Shown here: positions 27,511 through 36,825 of the stretch, one piece after another
Numbering within the stretch: position 1 is the first letter of the stretch
Layout of the letters: each line of letters begins with the position of its first letter
DNA from: Algoriphagus sp. CAU 1675
Lineage (GTDB): Bacteria > Bacteroidota > Bacteroidia > Cytophagales > Cyclobacteriaceae
NCBI RefSeq assembly: GCF_029222925.1
Contig: NZ_JARHUI010000001.1
Location: 496,986 to 560,985, forward strand
Reading direction: 5' to 3'
DNA: 64,000 nt
Translations under genes and position numbers: made by a program
The notes under the pieces: generated by a model
What the model was told of the DNA's origin: nothing
Database searches by the model: none
What the model saw: only the letters and a program-made list of their open reading frames with translations

Positions 27511-28311
27511 ATGTCCAATTTGAGTACCCGTGCCGAGCAGCTGGCGGCTTTTGATCGCTTATTGACCATCATGGATGAGCTTCGCGCCCAATGCCCCTGG
27601 GATAAAAAGCAAACTACCGAGAGTCTCCGCCACCTGACCATTGAGGAGACTTTTGAACTTTCGGATGCTATTTTGGAGGGAAATCCGGAGGAGATCAAAA
27701 AGGAACTGGGGGACATCCTCCTGCACATTGTTTTTTATGCCAAAATCGGTTCGGAGGAAGGAAACTTCGACATGGCCAGTCTGATCCATTCCCTTTGTGA
27801 AAAACTGATCCGAAGACATCCTCACATCTATGGAGATACGGAAGCAAAGGACGAAGAGACCGTCAAGCAGAACTGGGAAAAAATCAAGCTCAAGGAAAAA
27901 GGAAATGTATCCGTATTGGGAGGAGTGCCCAAATCCCTTCCGGCCCTGATCAAGGCGATGCGCATCCAGGAAAAAGCCCGGGGAGTGGGATTCGACTGGG
28001 AAGAAAAACATCAGGTCTGGGAAAAAGTGGAGGAGGAAATGCAGGAGTTCAAGGCGGAATTCAATGCCGCTGAGGAATCGGAAATTGATCAGGAAAAGGC
28101 CACAGCCGAATTTGGGGACCTGCTTTTTTCCCTGATCAATTACGCCAGATTCATCGATATCAATCCGGAAGAAGCGCTGGAGCGGACCAACCTGAAATTC
28201 ATCAAGCGTTTCCAGTACCTGGAAAATGCAGCCCGGGAAGCTGGGAAAAACCTTTCCGATATGACCCTGGCTGAAATGGATGTGTATTGGAATGAAGCGA
28301 AGAAAAAGTAG
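27511..28311 (+). CDS. mazG: nucleoside triphosphate pyrophosphohydrolase MazG
   Basis: A 266-residue all-alpha NTP pyrophosphatase that hydrolyses non-canonical nucleoside triphosphates. The first MazG domain has CPWD, the metal-binding EETFELSDAI and KKELGDILL; a second EKVEEEMQEF...EFGDLLFSL copy follows near residue 170. Length matches two-domain MazG. Divergent from the small membrane protein gene. Confidence 0.93.
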   Translation: MSNLSTRAEQLAAFDRLLTIMDELRAQCPWDKKQTTESLRHLTIEETFELSDAILEGNPEEIKKELGDILLHIVFYAKIGSEEGNFDMASLIHSLCEKLIRRHPHIYGDTEAKDEETVKQNWEKIKLKEKGNVSVLGGVPKSLPALIKAMRIQEKARGVGFDWEEKHQVWEKVEEEMQEFKAEFNAAEESEIDQEKATAEFGDLLFSLINYARFIDINPEEALERTNLKFIKRFQYLENAAREAGKNLSDMTLAEMDVYWNEAKKK

Positions 28312-28431
28312 GCAGTCCCCTATCGCGGACAGTTTGCCCTAGGCAGTGGAGCTTCGAAAAATTGGGTCTGGGGGCTAATTTCCACGGACTTTTGAATAAC
28401 AAAAAAATCAATAAAAAGTAAGTAATTACCC

Positions 28432-28812
28432 ATGGCAAATCAAATCATTTTCACGCCGGAGGCTCCGGCACCTATCGGTCCTTATTCCCAAGCGGTATTG
28501 GCAGGGAATACCCTTTACGTATCCGGACAAATCCCTTTGGATGCAGAGACTGGGGACTTGATCAACGAAAACATCACCGAGGAGACCCACGCGGTCATGA
28601 AAAATCTCGAAGCAGTTTTAAGAGCGGCGGGCTTTGGCTTTTCCGATGTGGTGAAATGCACCATTTTCATCAAATCCATGGATGAGTTTGCGACGATCAA
28701 CGAGGCCTATGGGCAGTATTTCAAGTCCAATCCCCCAGCACGGGAAACGGTGGAGGTGAGCAAACTTCCCAAAAACGTCAACGTGGAGATTTCCTGTATC
28801 GCAGTCAAATAA
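28432..28812 (+). CDS. ridA: RidA-family imine/enamine deaminase
   Basis: A 126-residue member of the YjgF/YER057c/UK114 family. FTPEAPAPIGPYSQAV, the GNTLYVSGQIPLD strand and the arginine in PPARETVEV near residue 105 are all conserved, so it probably hydrolyses reactive 2-aminoacrylate-type imines made by PLP enzymes. Complete length. Five bases separate it from the next gene. Confidence 0.94.
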   Translation: MANQIIFTPEAPAPIGPYSQAVLAGNTLYVSGQIPLDAETGDLINENITEETHAVMKNLEAVLRAAGFGFSDVVKCTIFIKSMDEFATINEAYGQYFKSNPPARETVEVSKLPKNVNVEISCIAVK

Positions 28813-28817
28813 AAACC

Positions 28818-29303
28818 TTGAACTTGCTTCCTTTCCATAGCGAAACCCTGGTCAGTGCACTATCCAAAGCCGAAGTCCTCGAGCAGCTGAACAAACAGAC
28901 CCGAGAAGTGGATTTTCTCGACAAGAGAAGTCAATACGACCAAGCGGTCCTCTTCAACGGAATGGTGGGAAAGCACGGCTTTCGGATTTCCAAAGTGGTG
29001 CAAAAAGGAGACAGTTTCTTACCCTTGATCCTGGGAAAAGTCGAGGATACGGCAAGGGGTTCCATCCTCTTTTTGCAGTACAGGCTTTTCCCGGGAGCTT
29101 TGTTTTTCATTGTCTTTTGGTCCATAGTCCTACTGGCTTTTTCCGCTTTTTACTTTGCTGTGCTGCAGAATTTCCTCTTTGGAGGCATCTGTTTGGCAGT
29201 GGCAATAGTGAACTACCTTTTGGCGATTTTTTTCTTCAGACGCCAGGTCAAAATTTCCAGAAATGCCTTCCATCAACTTATCAACCTTCAAATGAAGGAT
29301 TAA
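28818..29303 (+). CDS. membrane protein, function unknown
   Basis: A 161-residue protein with two adjacent transmembrane helices (about residues 91-111 and 114-136) after a soluble N-terminal part (DFLDKRSQYDQAVLFNGMVGK). No ATG lies near the start; a TTG at 28818, five bases after ridA, gives MNLLPFHSE, and the tight spacing supports it. No family recognised. Confidence 0.65.
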   Translation: MNLLPFHSETLVSALSKAEVLEQLNKQTREVDFLDKRSQYDQAVLFNGMVGKHGFRISKVVQKGDSFLPLILGKVEDTARGSILFLQYRLFPGALFFIVFWSIVLLAFSAFYFAVLQNFLFGGICLAVAIVNYLLAIFFFRRQVKISRNAFHQLINLQMKD

Positions 29304-29380
29304 GGCCTTGCGCTTTAGGGAAAAAGGGCTTTTGGACTTAATTTAGCGTTCCGAAATTCAACTCAATAAATCCATATCTT

Positions 29381-30781
29381 ATGAGCATTCGTATCGAAAA
29401 AGACACCATGGGACCTGTGGAGGTTCCTGCTGACAAATACTGGGGCGCACAAACCCAACGATCCATCAACAATTTCAAAATCGGTGGCGAAAAAAACCGC
29501 ATGCCGATCGAGATCATCCGTGCTTTTGCCATCCTGAAAAAAGCCGCTGCCCAGACCAATGCCGAACTGGGCGTATTGGCTCAGGAAAAAGCAGATATCA
29601 TCTCTACCGTATGCGATGAGATCCTGGCGGGCAAACTGGACGACCAATTCCCCTTGGTGATCTGGCAGACCGGTTCCGGTACCCAGTCCAACATGAACAC
29701 CAATGAGGTGATCGCTTACAGAGCACATGTACTGATGGGCGGTTCTTTGGAAGATGCCAAAAAATCCATCCACCCGAATGACGATGTCAACAAGTCCCAG
29801 TCTTCCAATGACACCTATCCTACGGCCATGCACATCGCAGCCTACAAGATGGTCGTGGAAACCACCATTCCTGGGGTTCAGAAGCTGAGAGATACTTTGG
29901 CGGCAAAAGCTGAAGCCTTCAAAAACGTGGTGAAAATCGGTAGAACCCACTTTATGGATGCGACTCCACTTACCTTGGGTCAGGAGTTCAGCGGCTATGT
30001 GGCCCAGTTGGATCATGGACTGAAGGCCTTGAAAAATACCTTGAGTCACCTATCTGAACTGGCCTTGGGCGGTACAGCAGTAGGTACCGGTCTGAACACC
30101 CCGCAGGGCTATGCGGAATTGGTAGCGAAGAAAATCGCCGAACTTTCCGGTCAGCCTTTTATCACTGCCCCTAACAAATTCGAAGCTTTGGCGGCACATG
30201 ATGGCATGGTAGAGACCCACGGAGCCTTGAAGCAATTGGCTGTTTCCCTGATGAAGATCGCCAATGACATCCGCATGCTTTCCTCAGGTCCGCGTTCCGG
30301 TATCGGCGAAATCCTGATTCCTGAAAACGAGCCGGGTTCTTCCATCATGCCGGGCAAGGTCAACCCAACCCAAGTAGAAGCCATGACCATGGTTGCTGCC
30401 CAGGTGATGGGCAATGACGTGGCCATCTCCATCGGCGGATCGAATGGACATTTTGAACTGAACGTTTTCAAGCCTTTGATTGCGGCCAACTTCCTGCAGT
30501 CTGCCCGCCTGATCGGGGATGCCTGTGTGTCCTTCAATGACAACTGTGCGGTCGGCATCGAACCGAACACGCCGATGATCCAGCGTCACCTGGAAAACTC
30601 CCTGATGCTGGTCACTGCCCTAAATACCCATATCGGTTATGAAAATGCGGCAGCTATCGCCAAAAAAGCACATAAAGAAGGTACCAGCCTTCGTGAAGCT
30701 GCCATCGCCTTGGGCCTACTCACCTCCGAGCAATTCGACGAGTGGGTGAAGCCAGAGGATATGATCGGGAGCTTGAAGTAA
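29381..30781 (+). CDS. fumC: class II fumarate hydratase
   Basis: A 466-residue iron-independent fumarase of the TCA cycle. [23 protein letters not shown] and the signature [13 protein letters not shown] carry the substrate and catalytic residues, including the catalytic serine in the flexible GSSIMPGK loop. Typical length. Ends with a terminator and marks the left border of the AT-rich island. Confidence 0.97.
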   Translation: MSIRIEKDTMGPVEVPADKYWGAQTQRSINNFKIGGEKNRMPIEIIRAFAILKKAAAQTNAELGVLAQEKADIISTVCDEILAGKLDDQFPLVIWQTGSGTQSNMNTNEVIAYRAHVLMGGSLEDAKKSIHPNDDVNKSQSSNDTYPTAMHIAAYKMVVETTIPGVQKLRDTLAAKAEAFKNVVKIGRTHFMDATPLTLGQEFSGYVAQLDHGLKALKNTLSHLSELALGGTAVGTGLNTPQGYAELVAKKIAELSGQPFITAPNKFEALAAHDGMVETHGALKQLAVSLMKIANDIRMLSSGPRSGIGEILIPENEPGSSIMPGKVNPTQVEAMTMVAAQVMGNDVAISIGGSNGHFELNVFKPLIAANFLQSARLIGDACVSFNDNCAVGIEPNTPMIQRHLENSLMLVTALNTHIGYENAAAIAKKAHKEGTSLREAAIALGLLTSEQFDEWVKPEDMIGSLK

Positions 30782-30807
30782 TTTCGGTCCATAGACCACA
30801 GTCAACA

Positions 30808-30838
30808 AAGCCTTCCCAGCAATGGGGAGGCTTTTATT
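30808..30838 (+). terminator. rho-independent terminator of fumC
   Basis: AAGCCTTCCC pairs with GGGGAGGCTT around AGCAAT, one G-T pair, then TTTTATTAT. Confidence 0.8.
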
Positions 30839-30839
30839 A

Positions 30840-31130
30840 TTAAGGCATACAGATAATAAGTGACTAAAACAGGAAAAATATGTGCTTTTATTATTGTGTT
30901 TTTAGGTAAAGTTTTCTTTTTTAAGGAATTCATTTTTAGCCATGATTTTTTCGGCCTGTTTTTAGCGGGATGAAAGGTGCTAAAAATCTGCTGGGGGAAG
31001 TTTTTTGGAAATGGGGAAAAATAAAAGACAGAAAATACAATCTGAAAGAATAATTAGTTACAACATATATCACTTTAAAAGGCTTGCTCTCATCGTTTGC
31101 TAAATGTGATATCATTAAATAAATAGTAGA
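30840..31130. other. AT-rich leader upstream of the methyltransferase gene
   Basis: No coding sequence is recognisable. The stretch is strongly AT-rich and has T-runs; TGATATCA (palindrome) sits about 20 bases before the GTG start. This is where a promoter or operator of the methyltransferase must be, but no TAnnTTTG box is clear. Confidence 0.4.
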
Positions 31131-31946
31131 GTGTTAGAATTGAATGATATAGCAAAACCAATTTTGAGATGGGCTGGCGGGAAATCTTGGCTACTAAAAC
31201 ATCTTAATGAAATTCTCCCAGAAAAGGGATTTAACAACTACCACGAGCCTTTTCTTGGAGGAGCATCAATATTTTTGGCTTTGAATCCAAGGTTTTCTTT
31301 TTTATCAGACTTGAATGTGGAACTCATTGAGACATATGAGACACTTCGTGATTTTCCGGAACAAGTGATTTCAAGCTTGTCTAAACATATAAACGAGGAG
31401 GATTATTATTATTTTCTACGAGATTTTGAACCGCCAAATCAAATAGAAAGAGCTTCAAAATTCATTTTCTTGAACCAAACATCTTACAATGGGATATATC
31501 GTGTCAACTTGAAAGGAAAATATAATGTCCCTTATGGTCATCGATCAAAAAAAATTCTTGAGCCTGATAAATTAATTTCAGTAAGTAAACGCTTACAGGC
31601 AGTTAAATTTCAAAAAGGTGATTTCTCAATTGTTCTGGAAAATGTTAAAAAAAATGATCTTGTTTTTCTTGACCCTCCATATACTGTCTCTCATAATAAC
31701 AATGGTTTTATAAAATACAACCATAAACTTTTTTCCCTTGATGATCAAATTCGGCTTAGCATGGTCATTGATGAAATAAAGATTCGGGGAGCATACTATA
31801 TTTTAACAAATGCAGCACACGAAAGGATCAGGGATATTTTTGATAAAGGTGATACCCTATTAAAAAAGAGCAGGGCAAATCTAATTGGAGGTTCTCAAGC
31901 TCAAAGGGGAACTACTGAAGAGTATATTTTTACTAATACCTTATAA
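31131..31946 (+). CDS. D12-class N6-adenine DNA methyltransferase (Dam-like)
   Basis: A 271-residue alpha-group adenine methyltransferase. Motif X RWAGGK (13-18), SAM motif I FLGGAS (41-46), FLNQTSYNGIYRVN (113-126) and catalytic motif IV DPPY (181-184) are present, as in Dam/M.DpnII enzymes; the target site cannot be deduced. Start is GTG at 31131 since an in-frame stop lies shortly upstream. Only eight bases separate it from the large nuclease-like gene, so the two probably form a modification/effector unit. AT-rich composition contrasts with fumC, which suggests transfer. Confidence 0.92.
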   Translation: MLELNDIAKPILRWAGGKSWLLKHLNEILPEKGFNNYHEPFLGGASIFLALNPRFSFLSDLNVELIETYETLRDFPEQVISSLSKHINEEDYYYFLRDFEPPNQIERASKFIFLNQTSYNGIYRVNLKGKYNVPYGHRSKKILEPDKLISVSKRLQAVKFQKGDFSIVLENVKKNDLVFLDPPYTVSHNNNGFIKYNHKLFSLDDQIRLSMVIDEIKIRGAYYILTNAAHERIRDIFDKGDTLLKKSRANLIGGSQAQRGTTEEYIFTNTL

Positions 31947-31954
31947 CCTATTTT

Positions 31955-34270
31955 ATGACAGAAGATCAAAAGGAAAAATTTTGGAGTTCTCTAGTTAACT
32001 CGAAAAATATAAGCTCTACCCTCCAAAGGAGAAAAAAAACAGATTTATATGAAAGCATTTTCCCTGAATCGCTTGATCGGTATAAAATTGAAGGTTGGGA
32101 AATTGATAGAGAGTTTAAAACAAAAGTCCGGATAAAAAAGCCAAAATCATTTGATATGGCTTTTGAGGACATGGTTTGGTCAACTTTCGCAAACCTTGGA
32201 TTTGATTTAATGAATAAGGATAGGAATTTCAGGATGCCTTATTCTGATGATTTTACATTAACCCAACAAATAGATGTGTTTGCGGCTGATCAAGAAACAA
32301 TAATTTTTGTGGAGTGTAAAGCCTGCGAAGGAGAACCAAAAAAAGGGAACTTTAAAGAGGTTATTGAGGCAATTGGCGGTAAAAAGGATGGTATTCATAA
32401 GGCAATTCGGATGCTTTTCCCAAATCACAAATTCAAAGTGAAATTTATTCTCGCAACAAACAATTATTACCTCTCAATGCCAGATATTGAAAGGCTTGAA
32501 AATTTTGGGATTTTACATTTCGATGAGGAGACTATTCAGTACTATCAAGATCTCACCAAGCACTTAGGTGTATCAGCAAGGTTTCAATTATTGGGGAATC
32601 TTTTTGAAGGTCAGGAAATACCAGAGATTCAAAATCAGATTCCCGCCATTGAAGGTAAAATGGGCGGACATACATATTATTCTTTTTCTATCGAACCTGA
32701 AAAGCTTTTAAAAATAGGTTATGTCCTACATAGAAATAAGGCTAATAAAAAACTGATGCCGACCTATCAACGCCTCATTAAGAGAACTAGGTTAAATTCA
32801 GTACAAGGTTTTGTCGAGGGAGGTGGTTTCTTTCCAAATTCAATTATAGTAAATTTATTGACGGAAGGGAAAAAAATTCGATTTGAGAGAGCAAATACAC
32901 AAGTGATTGATGCCATCTCTCGGATTGGGATTCTTTTCTTGCCAAAGAAATATAGATCAGCTTTTATAATTGATGGGCAACATCGGCTTTATGGATACGC
33001 AAATTCTGAGTATCAAAAAACTAATTCAATACCTGTTGTCGCCTTTGTTAATCTTGACCGAAAAGATCAAGTTCGTTTATTCATGCAAATAAATGAGAAT
33101 CAGAAACCTGTCCCTAAAAATCTAAGAAACACTTTAAACTCCGATTTACTTTGGGATTCTGATAATCTATCCGATCAAATAAAAGCATTAAAACTTACTA
33201 TTGCTCAAGAACTTGGAGAAGATAAATCTTCGGCACTTTATGATAAAGTAATTGTTGGGGAGAATCCAAAAACAAGTACACGTTGTATAACAATTGACAC
33301 AATTAAAATTGGGCTAGACAGAAGTAATTTTTTTGGACAGTTTGGCAAAACGTCAATTAAGGAAGATGGTACTTTTTATAAGGGGAACAATGATGAGACT
33401 TATGATATTTTGTTTCCTTTTTTAAAGGATTGTTTTCAATACATAAAAGAGTGTCTCCCTGAGGAATGGCAAAAAGGTGAAAAGGATGATGGTTTTTTAT
33501 CTATAAATGCTGGAATAGAAAACCTTATAAGAGTATTCAATGATATCATTGATCATTTAACTTTTACTGGAAAAATAAAACCAAAATCAGATTCTCTTGA
33601 CTTTATTCTTTCAGAAGTAAAATATTATTTGGACCCATTAATTGATTACTTCAGAAGTTTATCACCTGAGCAGAAAATAGACCTAAGAAAAAGCTATGGA
33701 ACAGGGGGTAGAGTTAGATATTGGCGAATTCTTCAAAAAGCAATTAGCGATTCAAGAAAAGATTTTTCACCTAAAGGGTTGACTAAATATTGGAATGATG
33801 AGGCAAAAGCTTTTAATGAAGAATCGTTCAAAATGATTCGCGATTTAGAGACACATATGAAGTCGGATTTTAGAAAACAGTTAAAAGTACATCACGGAGA
33901 TAATTGGTTTAAGGTCGGATTACCTAAAAACGTTTATGATGAATCAATCAAGAGAGCAGCCGACAAAAATTATGAAGCTAAAACAAAATCTGAAGAGGTT
34001 GAGCCTTGGGATTGTTTGAACATCATAGATTATCGTAAAATAGCAACTTACGGAAGAAACTGGAGTGAAATTTTTGAAAAATATTATACTAAACCTGGGG
34101 AAGAGAAGATTAGTGGAGGAAAAGAGGCTAAAACAGCATGGATGCAAAAACTTGAAAGAATTAGAAATCAAAACGTGCATTCATATAGTGTAAAAGAAGA
34201 TGAATATGAATTTCTAATTGAGCTTAACGAATGGCTAATAGAGAAAAAAATTGAAACCGATTTGGGATGA
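31955..34270 (+). CDS. putative nuclease: PD-(D/E)xK, DGQHR and HEPN-like segments in one protein
   Basis: A 771-residue protein with three segments. Residues about 65-170 look like a PD-(D/E)xK nuclease: E71, D107 (QIDVF) and E120-C-K122 (FVECKA). Residues 338-350 carry DGQHRL, the defining motif of the DGQHR family that includes DndB of phosphorothioate DNA systems, followed by INENQKP. Near the end, RIRNQNVHSYS holds R737 and H742 in the Rx4-6H arrangement of HEPN RNases, within about residues 680-771. Linked by eight bases to a DNA methyltransferase and AT-rich like it. Restriction or defence is inference; domain calls are from motifs only, and the HEPN call is weakest. Confidence 0.75.
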   Translation: MTEDQKEKFWSSLVNSKNISSTLQRRKKTDLYESIFPESLDRYKIEGWEIDREFKTKVRIKKPKSFDMAFEDMVWSTFANLGFDLMNKDRNFRMPYSDDFTLTQQIDVFAADQETIIFVECKACEGEPKKGNFKEVIEAIGGKKDGIHKAIRMLFPNHKFKVKFILATNNYYLSMPDIERLENFGILHFDEETIQYYQDLTKHLGVSARFQLLGNLFEGQEIPEIQNQIPAIEGKMGGHTYYSFSIEPEKLLKIGYVLHRNKANKKLMPTYQRLIKRTRLNSVQGFVEGGGFFPNSIIVNLLTEGKKIRFERANTQVIDAISRIGILFLPKKYRSAFIIDGQHRLYGYANSEYQKTNSIPVVAFVNLDRKDQVRLFMQINENQKPVPKNLRNTLNSDLLWDSDNLSDQIKALKLTIAQELGEDKSSALYDKVIVGENPKTSTRCITIDTIKIGLDRSNFFGQFGKTSIKEDGTFYKGNNDETYDILFPFLKDCFQYIKECLPEEWQKGEKDDGFLSINAGIENLIRVFNDIIDHLTFTGKIKPKSDSLDFILSEVKYYLDPLIDYFRSLSPEQKIDLRKSYGTGGRVRYWRILQKAISDSRKDFSPKGLTKYWNDEAKAFNEESFKMIRDLETHMKSDFRKQLKVHHGDNWFKVGLPKNVYDESIKRAADKNYEAKTKSEEVEPWDCLNIIDYRKIATYGRNWSEIFEKYYTKPGEEKISGGKEAKTAWMQKLERIRNQNVHSYSVKEDEYEFLIELNEWLIEKKIETDLG

Positions 34271-34620
34271 AATTATATAGTCCTCGTCCAGGCGTGGATT
34301 CAACCTTAGCCCCCCTCCCAGGGAGTAGAATTTAAGTTGAAACTAGGCCTAGATTGCATCCACAGCTTTTCTATTCCCCCACTAGGCTTTTTTTTCACCC
34401 CACCTAGGCGTAGTTTGAAAAACAACCCGCTGTTCGGGATTTCCAATCCCGAAACCCCATCTGGGAGTAGATTTTAAGTTAAAACTAACTCTAATCCCGA
34501 CCGCTGTGCGGGAGCATTTACACTTTTCTATTTCATTTATTCCAAAGGGCCCAAGGGGGTACTTCCCAAGTGGGGGAGGGTACTTCGGAAGTACTCCTCC
34601 CCACTTCCGAAGCCCTCGCG
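34271..34620. repeat. repeat-rich intergenic DNA with REP and long hairpin
   Basis: No gene seen. It contains GGGAGTAGAATTTAAGTT at 34321 and a near copy at 34463, offset 142 bases; a REP palindrome TTCGGGATT/AATCCCGAA at 34433-34453; TCCCG/CGGGA around 34496; and a long imperfect hairpin at 34568-34606 pairing AAGTGGGGGAGGG with its near-complement around TACTTCGGAAGTA. Confidence 0.7.
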
Positions 34621-35103
34621 TGAACCTTTTTACTCCTCTCTTGAACCTCTGAGGTCCTCGCTTGCACCTTTTTGGCGAACGGTCGGACCTTTTTGCTCAA
34701 TCAGTTCGACTTTTTGGCGAATTAGTTCGTCTTTTTACTCAGTGAGTTTACCTTTTTGGTGAATTAGTTCTATTTTTTGCTGAAAGCGTTCACCTTTTTG
34801 GTCAATTAGTTCAGCTTTTTGGTGAACCAGTTCGACTAGTTGCCGAAATCTTGTCAGGTTTTGCTCAGTGAGTTCGCCTCTTTTGAAAACGCTTTCGCCT
34901 ATTTGCCGAATTAGTTTACCGATTAAAGAAATTAGTTTGTCTGAAAGATGAACTGTTTCGCCTTTTTGCTGAATTAGTTTACAGAAAAAGGAAACTGGTT
35001 TGCCTCAGAGATGAACTGTTTCGTCTTTTTGCCAAGCGATTTCAGCTTTTTGGCGAGTATTTGTCAGGTTTTGCTCAGTGAGTTCACCTTTTTAGTTCAA
35101 ATC
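34621..35103. repeat. minisatellite: 23 units of 21 bp without any indel
   Basis: Each unit approximates TTCACCTTTTTGG followed by TGAATTAG; start positions fall exactly every 21 bases from 34621 to 35083. Read on the minus strand the units give heptads such as LIHQKGE, LIDQKGE and LIRQIGE, but stop codons occur in units 1, 6, 19 and 23, and no start codon precedes the longest open part (units 18 to 7). Units 12 and 22 are identical, and units 15-17 resemble 18-20, a 63-bp higher order. Confidence 0.93.
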
Positions 35104-35447
35104 TGTTTTCCTGACTAGGTGTAATCCCAACAATTTTACAGGGACATCTACTTAACTGTTAGCGATTATAAACGGGGGTGAAAAGGAATTAGAATCGAAC
35201 CCTTTCTTCCTTTGAAACAGGAATGGTCCGAAGACCATTCCAGCCTGATTCAGGGAAATTGGTTTTTGTTACTTTTTGACGACAAAAAGTAAAGAATAGA
35301 AAAGCAATTGAAGAGTTCAAGATGGGTTACTACCCCGACTAGGTGTAGTGCCAACAAAGTATGGGGCCTTATACATCTTCTGGTCCAACCTAATATGCAA
35401 TTCCCTTTCCAATCAGACCCTGAGGCTAAGTCACCCGCTATACTTTT
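35104..35447. repeat. intergenic DNA with two hairpins and two copies of a dispersed element
   Basis: Holds GACTAGGTGT-type elements at 35111-35151 and 35336-35378, and two hairpins: GGAATGGTC/GACCATTCC, loop CGAA (35220-35241), and TTACTTTTTG/CAAAAAGTAA, loop ACGA (35269-35292). I saw no gene. Confidence 0.7.
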
Positions 35448-36764
35448 TTATTCCACCCTCTTCCTTGCCCCCCCCACGACTATGCCCTTCCAACCCATTC
35501 GTGCATCATAGCTTCCTGCTTCATTTTTCACAAACTCAAAGGATTCCCGGGATTTGGGGTCTTCAAAAAACACGGTAGGCGATTCCGCCTGAAGCGTGGC
35601 AATAATCTCCCCATCCTGCAGGACCACCAAACCGCCGTCTTGGATCGCCACTTCCAGGACCAAGCCATCAAAGTCGGGAAAGGTGTAGGCACCCACATAG
35701 TTTTCCAAAACGGATTCCGCCACTTCTATGGCCTTTCGGTTGATTTCCTCGGGATAATTCACCGGTTCGGACTTCATCATCTTAGCCAAATCCTCGACGG
35801 CTTGGAAAAAGGGCATTTCATCATAATTGGCTAAGAGTACAAAGCCAAAATCGTGGTTTAAATCCCGGTAAACCTGCGCCCGAATCCCCCGGGAACCGCC
35901 ATCCTTTTGGATGATTCCCTGATGCTGCAAGGCGCTGGCAAAGGGCTCTTGGGAGACGGCATCCAGGAACTTCTTTAAATCGGAAGTGGTCGAAAACAAG
36001 CGGGCCGTACGGAACTCATCCCTCGAAATATTAGGCACTTTCACCAACTTGGAATCCTTCAGCACATGGTTCTTGGCCAAATGGGTGATTTGGGAATCTT
36101 GGGTATAAAAATGGACTCCGCTATGGTCCATGTGCAAGGGCACAAAGAGTTCATCCACCACACATTGGGCAAAGGGCTTGCCGTAAATCTGGGCCACAAT
36201 TTCATACAGGAGTTCATACCCCACATTTGAATATTGCGCATCACTGCCCGGTTCAAAAAGCAAGGGTTCCTTTTTGGCCAGTGCGATGATTTCGGTGGGT
36301 GTCAGGTCGATTTCCTCTCCTTCCAAATGAGTTAACTCTCGCGGTAATCCGGATCGATGATCCAAGAGCATTTGCAGCGTGATTTGGTCGCCTTGGGGAA
36401 ACTCGTCAATAAAAGCATCCAGGGTCTGGTCCATGGATAAGTTACCCTCCGATTCCAATTGCACCAAGAGATAATGGGTCATCAGTTTCGAAACAGAGTG
36501 GATATCGAATTGGGATTCCGTAGTCACTAAGGTGGAACTGGTATCTCCCTGAAGATTGTAGGCTTGATGGAGGATCACTTCATCCCCTTGGTAGGCCAGC
36601 ACGACTCCATTGAACTGCTTCAAGGCTGTCAGTTTGGAAAAATAGGTGTCCACTGAATCCCGAACTCCAGATCCTTCGGAGGCTATTCCTTGATCTTCAG
36701 CCGTATTTCTTTGCCCGCAGGCCATTCCCATCAACAGGATAAACAGAAATCCTAGGTACCGCAT
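35448..36764 (-). CDS. serine hydrolase lipoprotein (beta-lactamase/class C-like fold)
   Basis: A 438-residue protein starting at the ATG at 36764 (MRYLGFLFILLMGMAC); a longer frame upstream runs back into the AraC gene and is not credible as a start. Lipobox LMGMAC (Cys16). Catalytic SxxK is S90-VSK93 in IHSVSKLM, with YSNVGYELL as the YxN motif near 170. Such proteins act as penicillin-binding, D-amino acid or esterase-type enzymes. The C-terminal part (about 350-438) is an extra beta-rich domain. Likely co-transcribed with the AraC regulator, 61 bases upstream. Confidence 0.85.
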   Translation of the reverse strand: MRYLGFLFILLMGMACGQRNTAEDQGIASEGSGVRDSVDTYFSKLTALKQFNGVVLAYQGDEVILHQAYNLQGDTSSTLVTTESQFDIHSVSKLMTHYLLVQLESEGNLSMDQTLDAFIDEFPQGDQITLQMLLDHRSGLPRELTHLEGEEIDLTPTEIIALAKKEPLLFEPGSDAQYSNVGYELLYEIVAQIYGKPFAQCVVDELFVPLHMDHSGVHFYTQDSQITHLAKNHVLKDSKLVKVPNISRDEFRTARLFSTTSDLKKFLDAVSQEPFASALQHQGIIQKDGGSRGIRAQVYRDLNHDFGFVLLANYDEMPFFQAVEDLAKMMKSEPVNYPEEINRKAIEVAESVLENYVGAYTFPDFDGLVLEVAIQDGGLVVLQDGEIIATLQAESPTVFFEDPKSRESFEFVKNEAGSYDARMGWKGIVVGGARKRVE

Positions 36765-36825
36765 ATGCTTTAATTTTGTGCAAAGAAGGAGCATTCGTGG
36801 CTGATAAAATTGTAAAAATGGAAAC

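Noticed and set aside
34621..35103. CRISPR array
   Set aside because: Units are contiguous 21-mers that differ from each other; there are no near-identical repeats separated by unique spacers and no cas genes.
35185..35215. AGAATCGAACCC resembles the T-loop of a minus-strand tRNA
   Set aside because: The flanking bases do not form a T-stem and no acceptor or anticodon arm could be found within tRNA distance.
35308..35578. short plus-strand open frames
   Set aside because: They span a dispersed repeat and the antisense of the serine hydrolase C-terminus.
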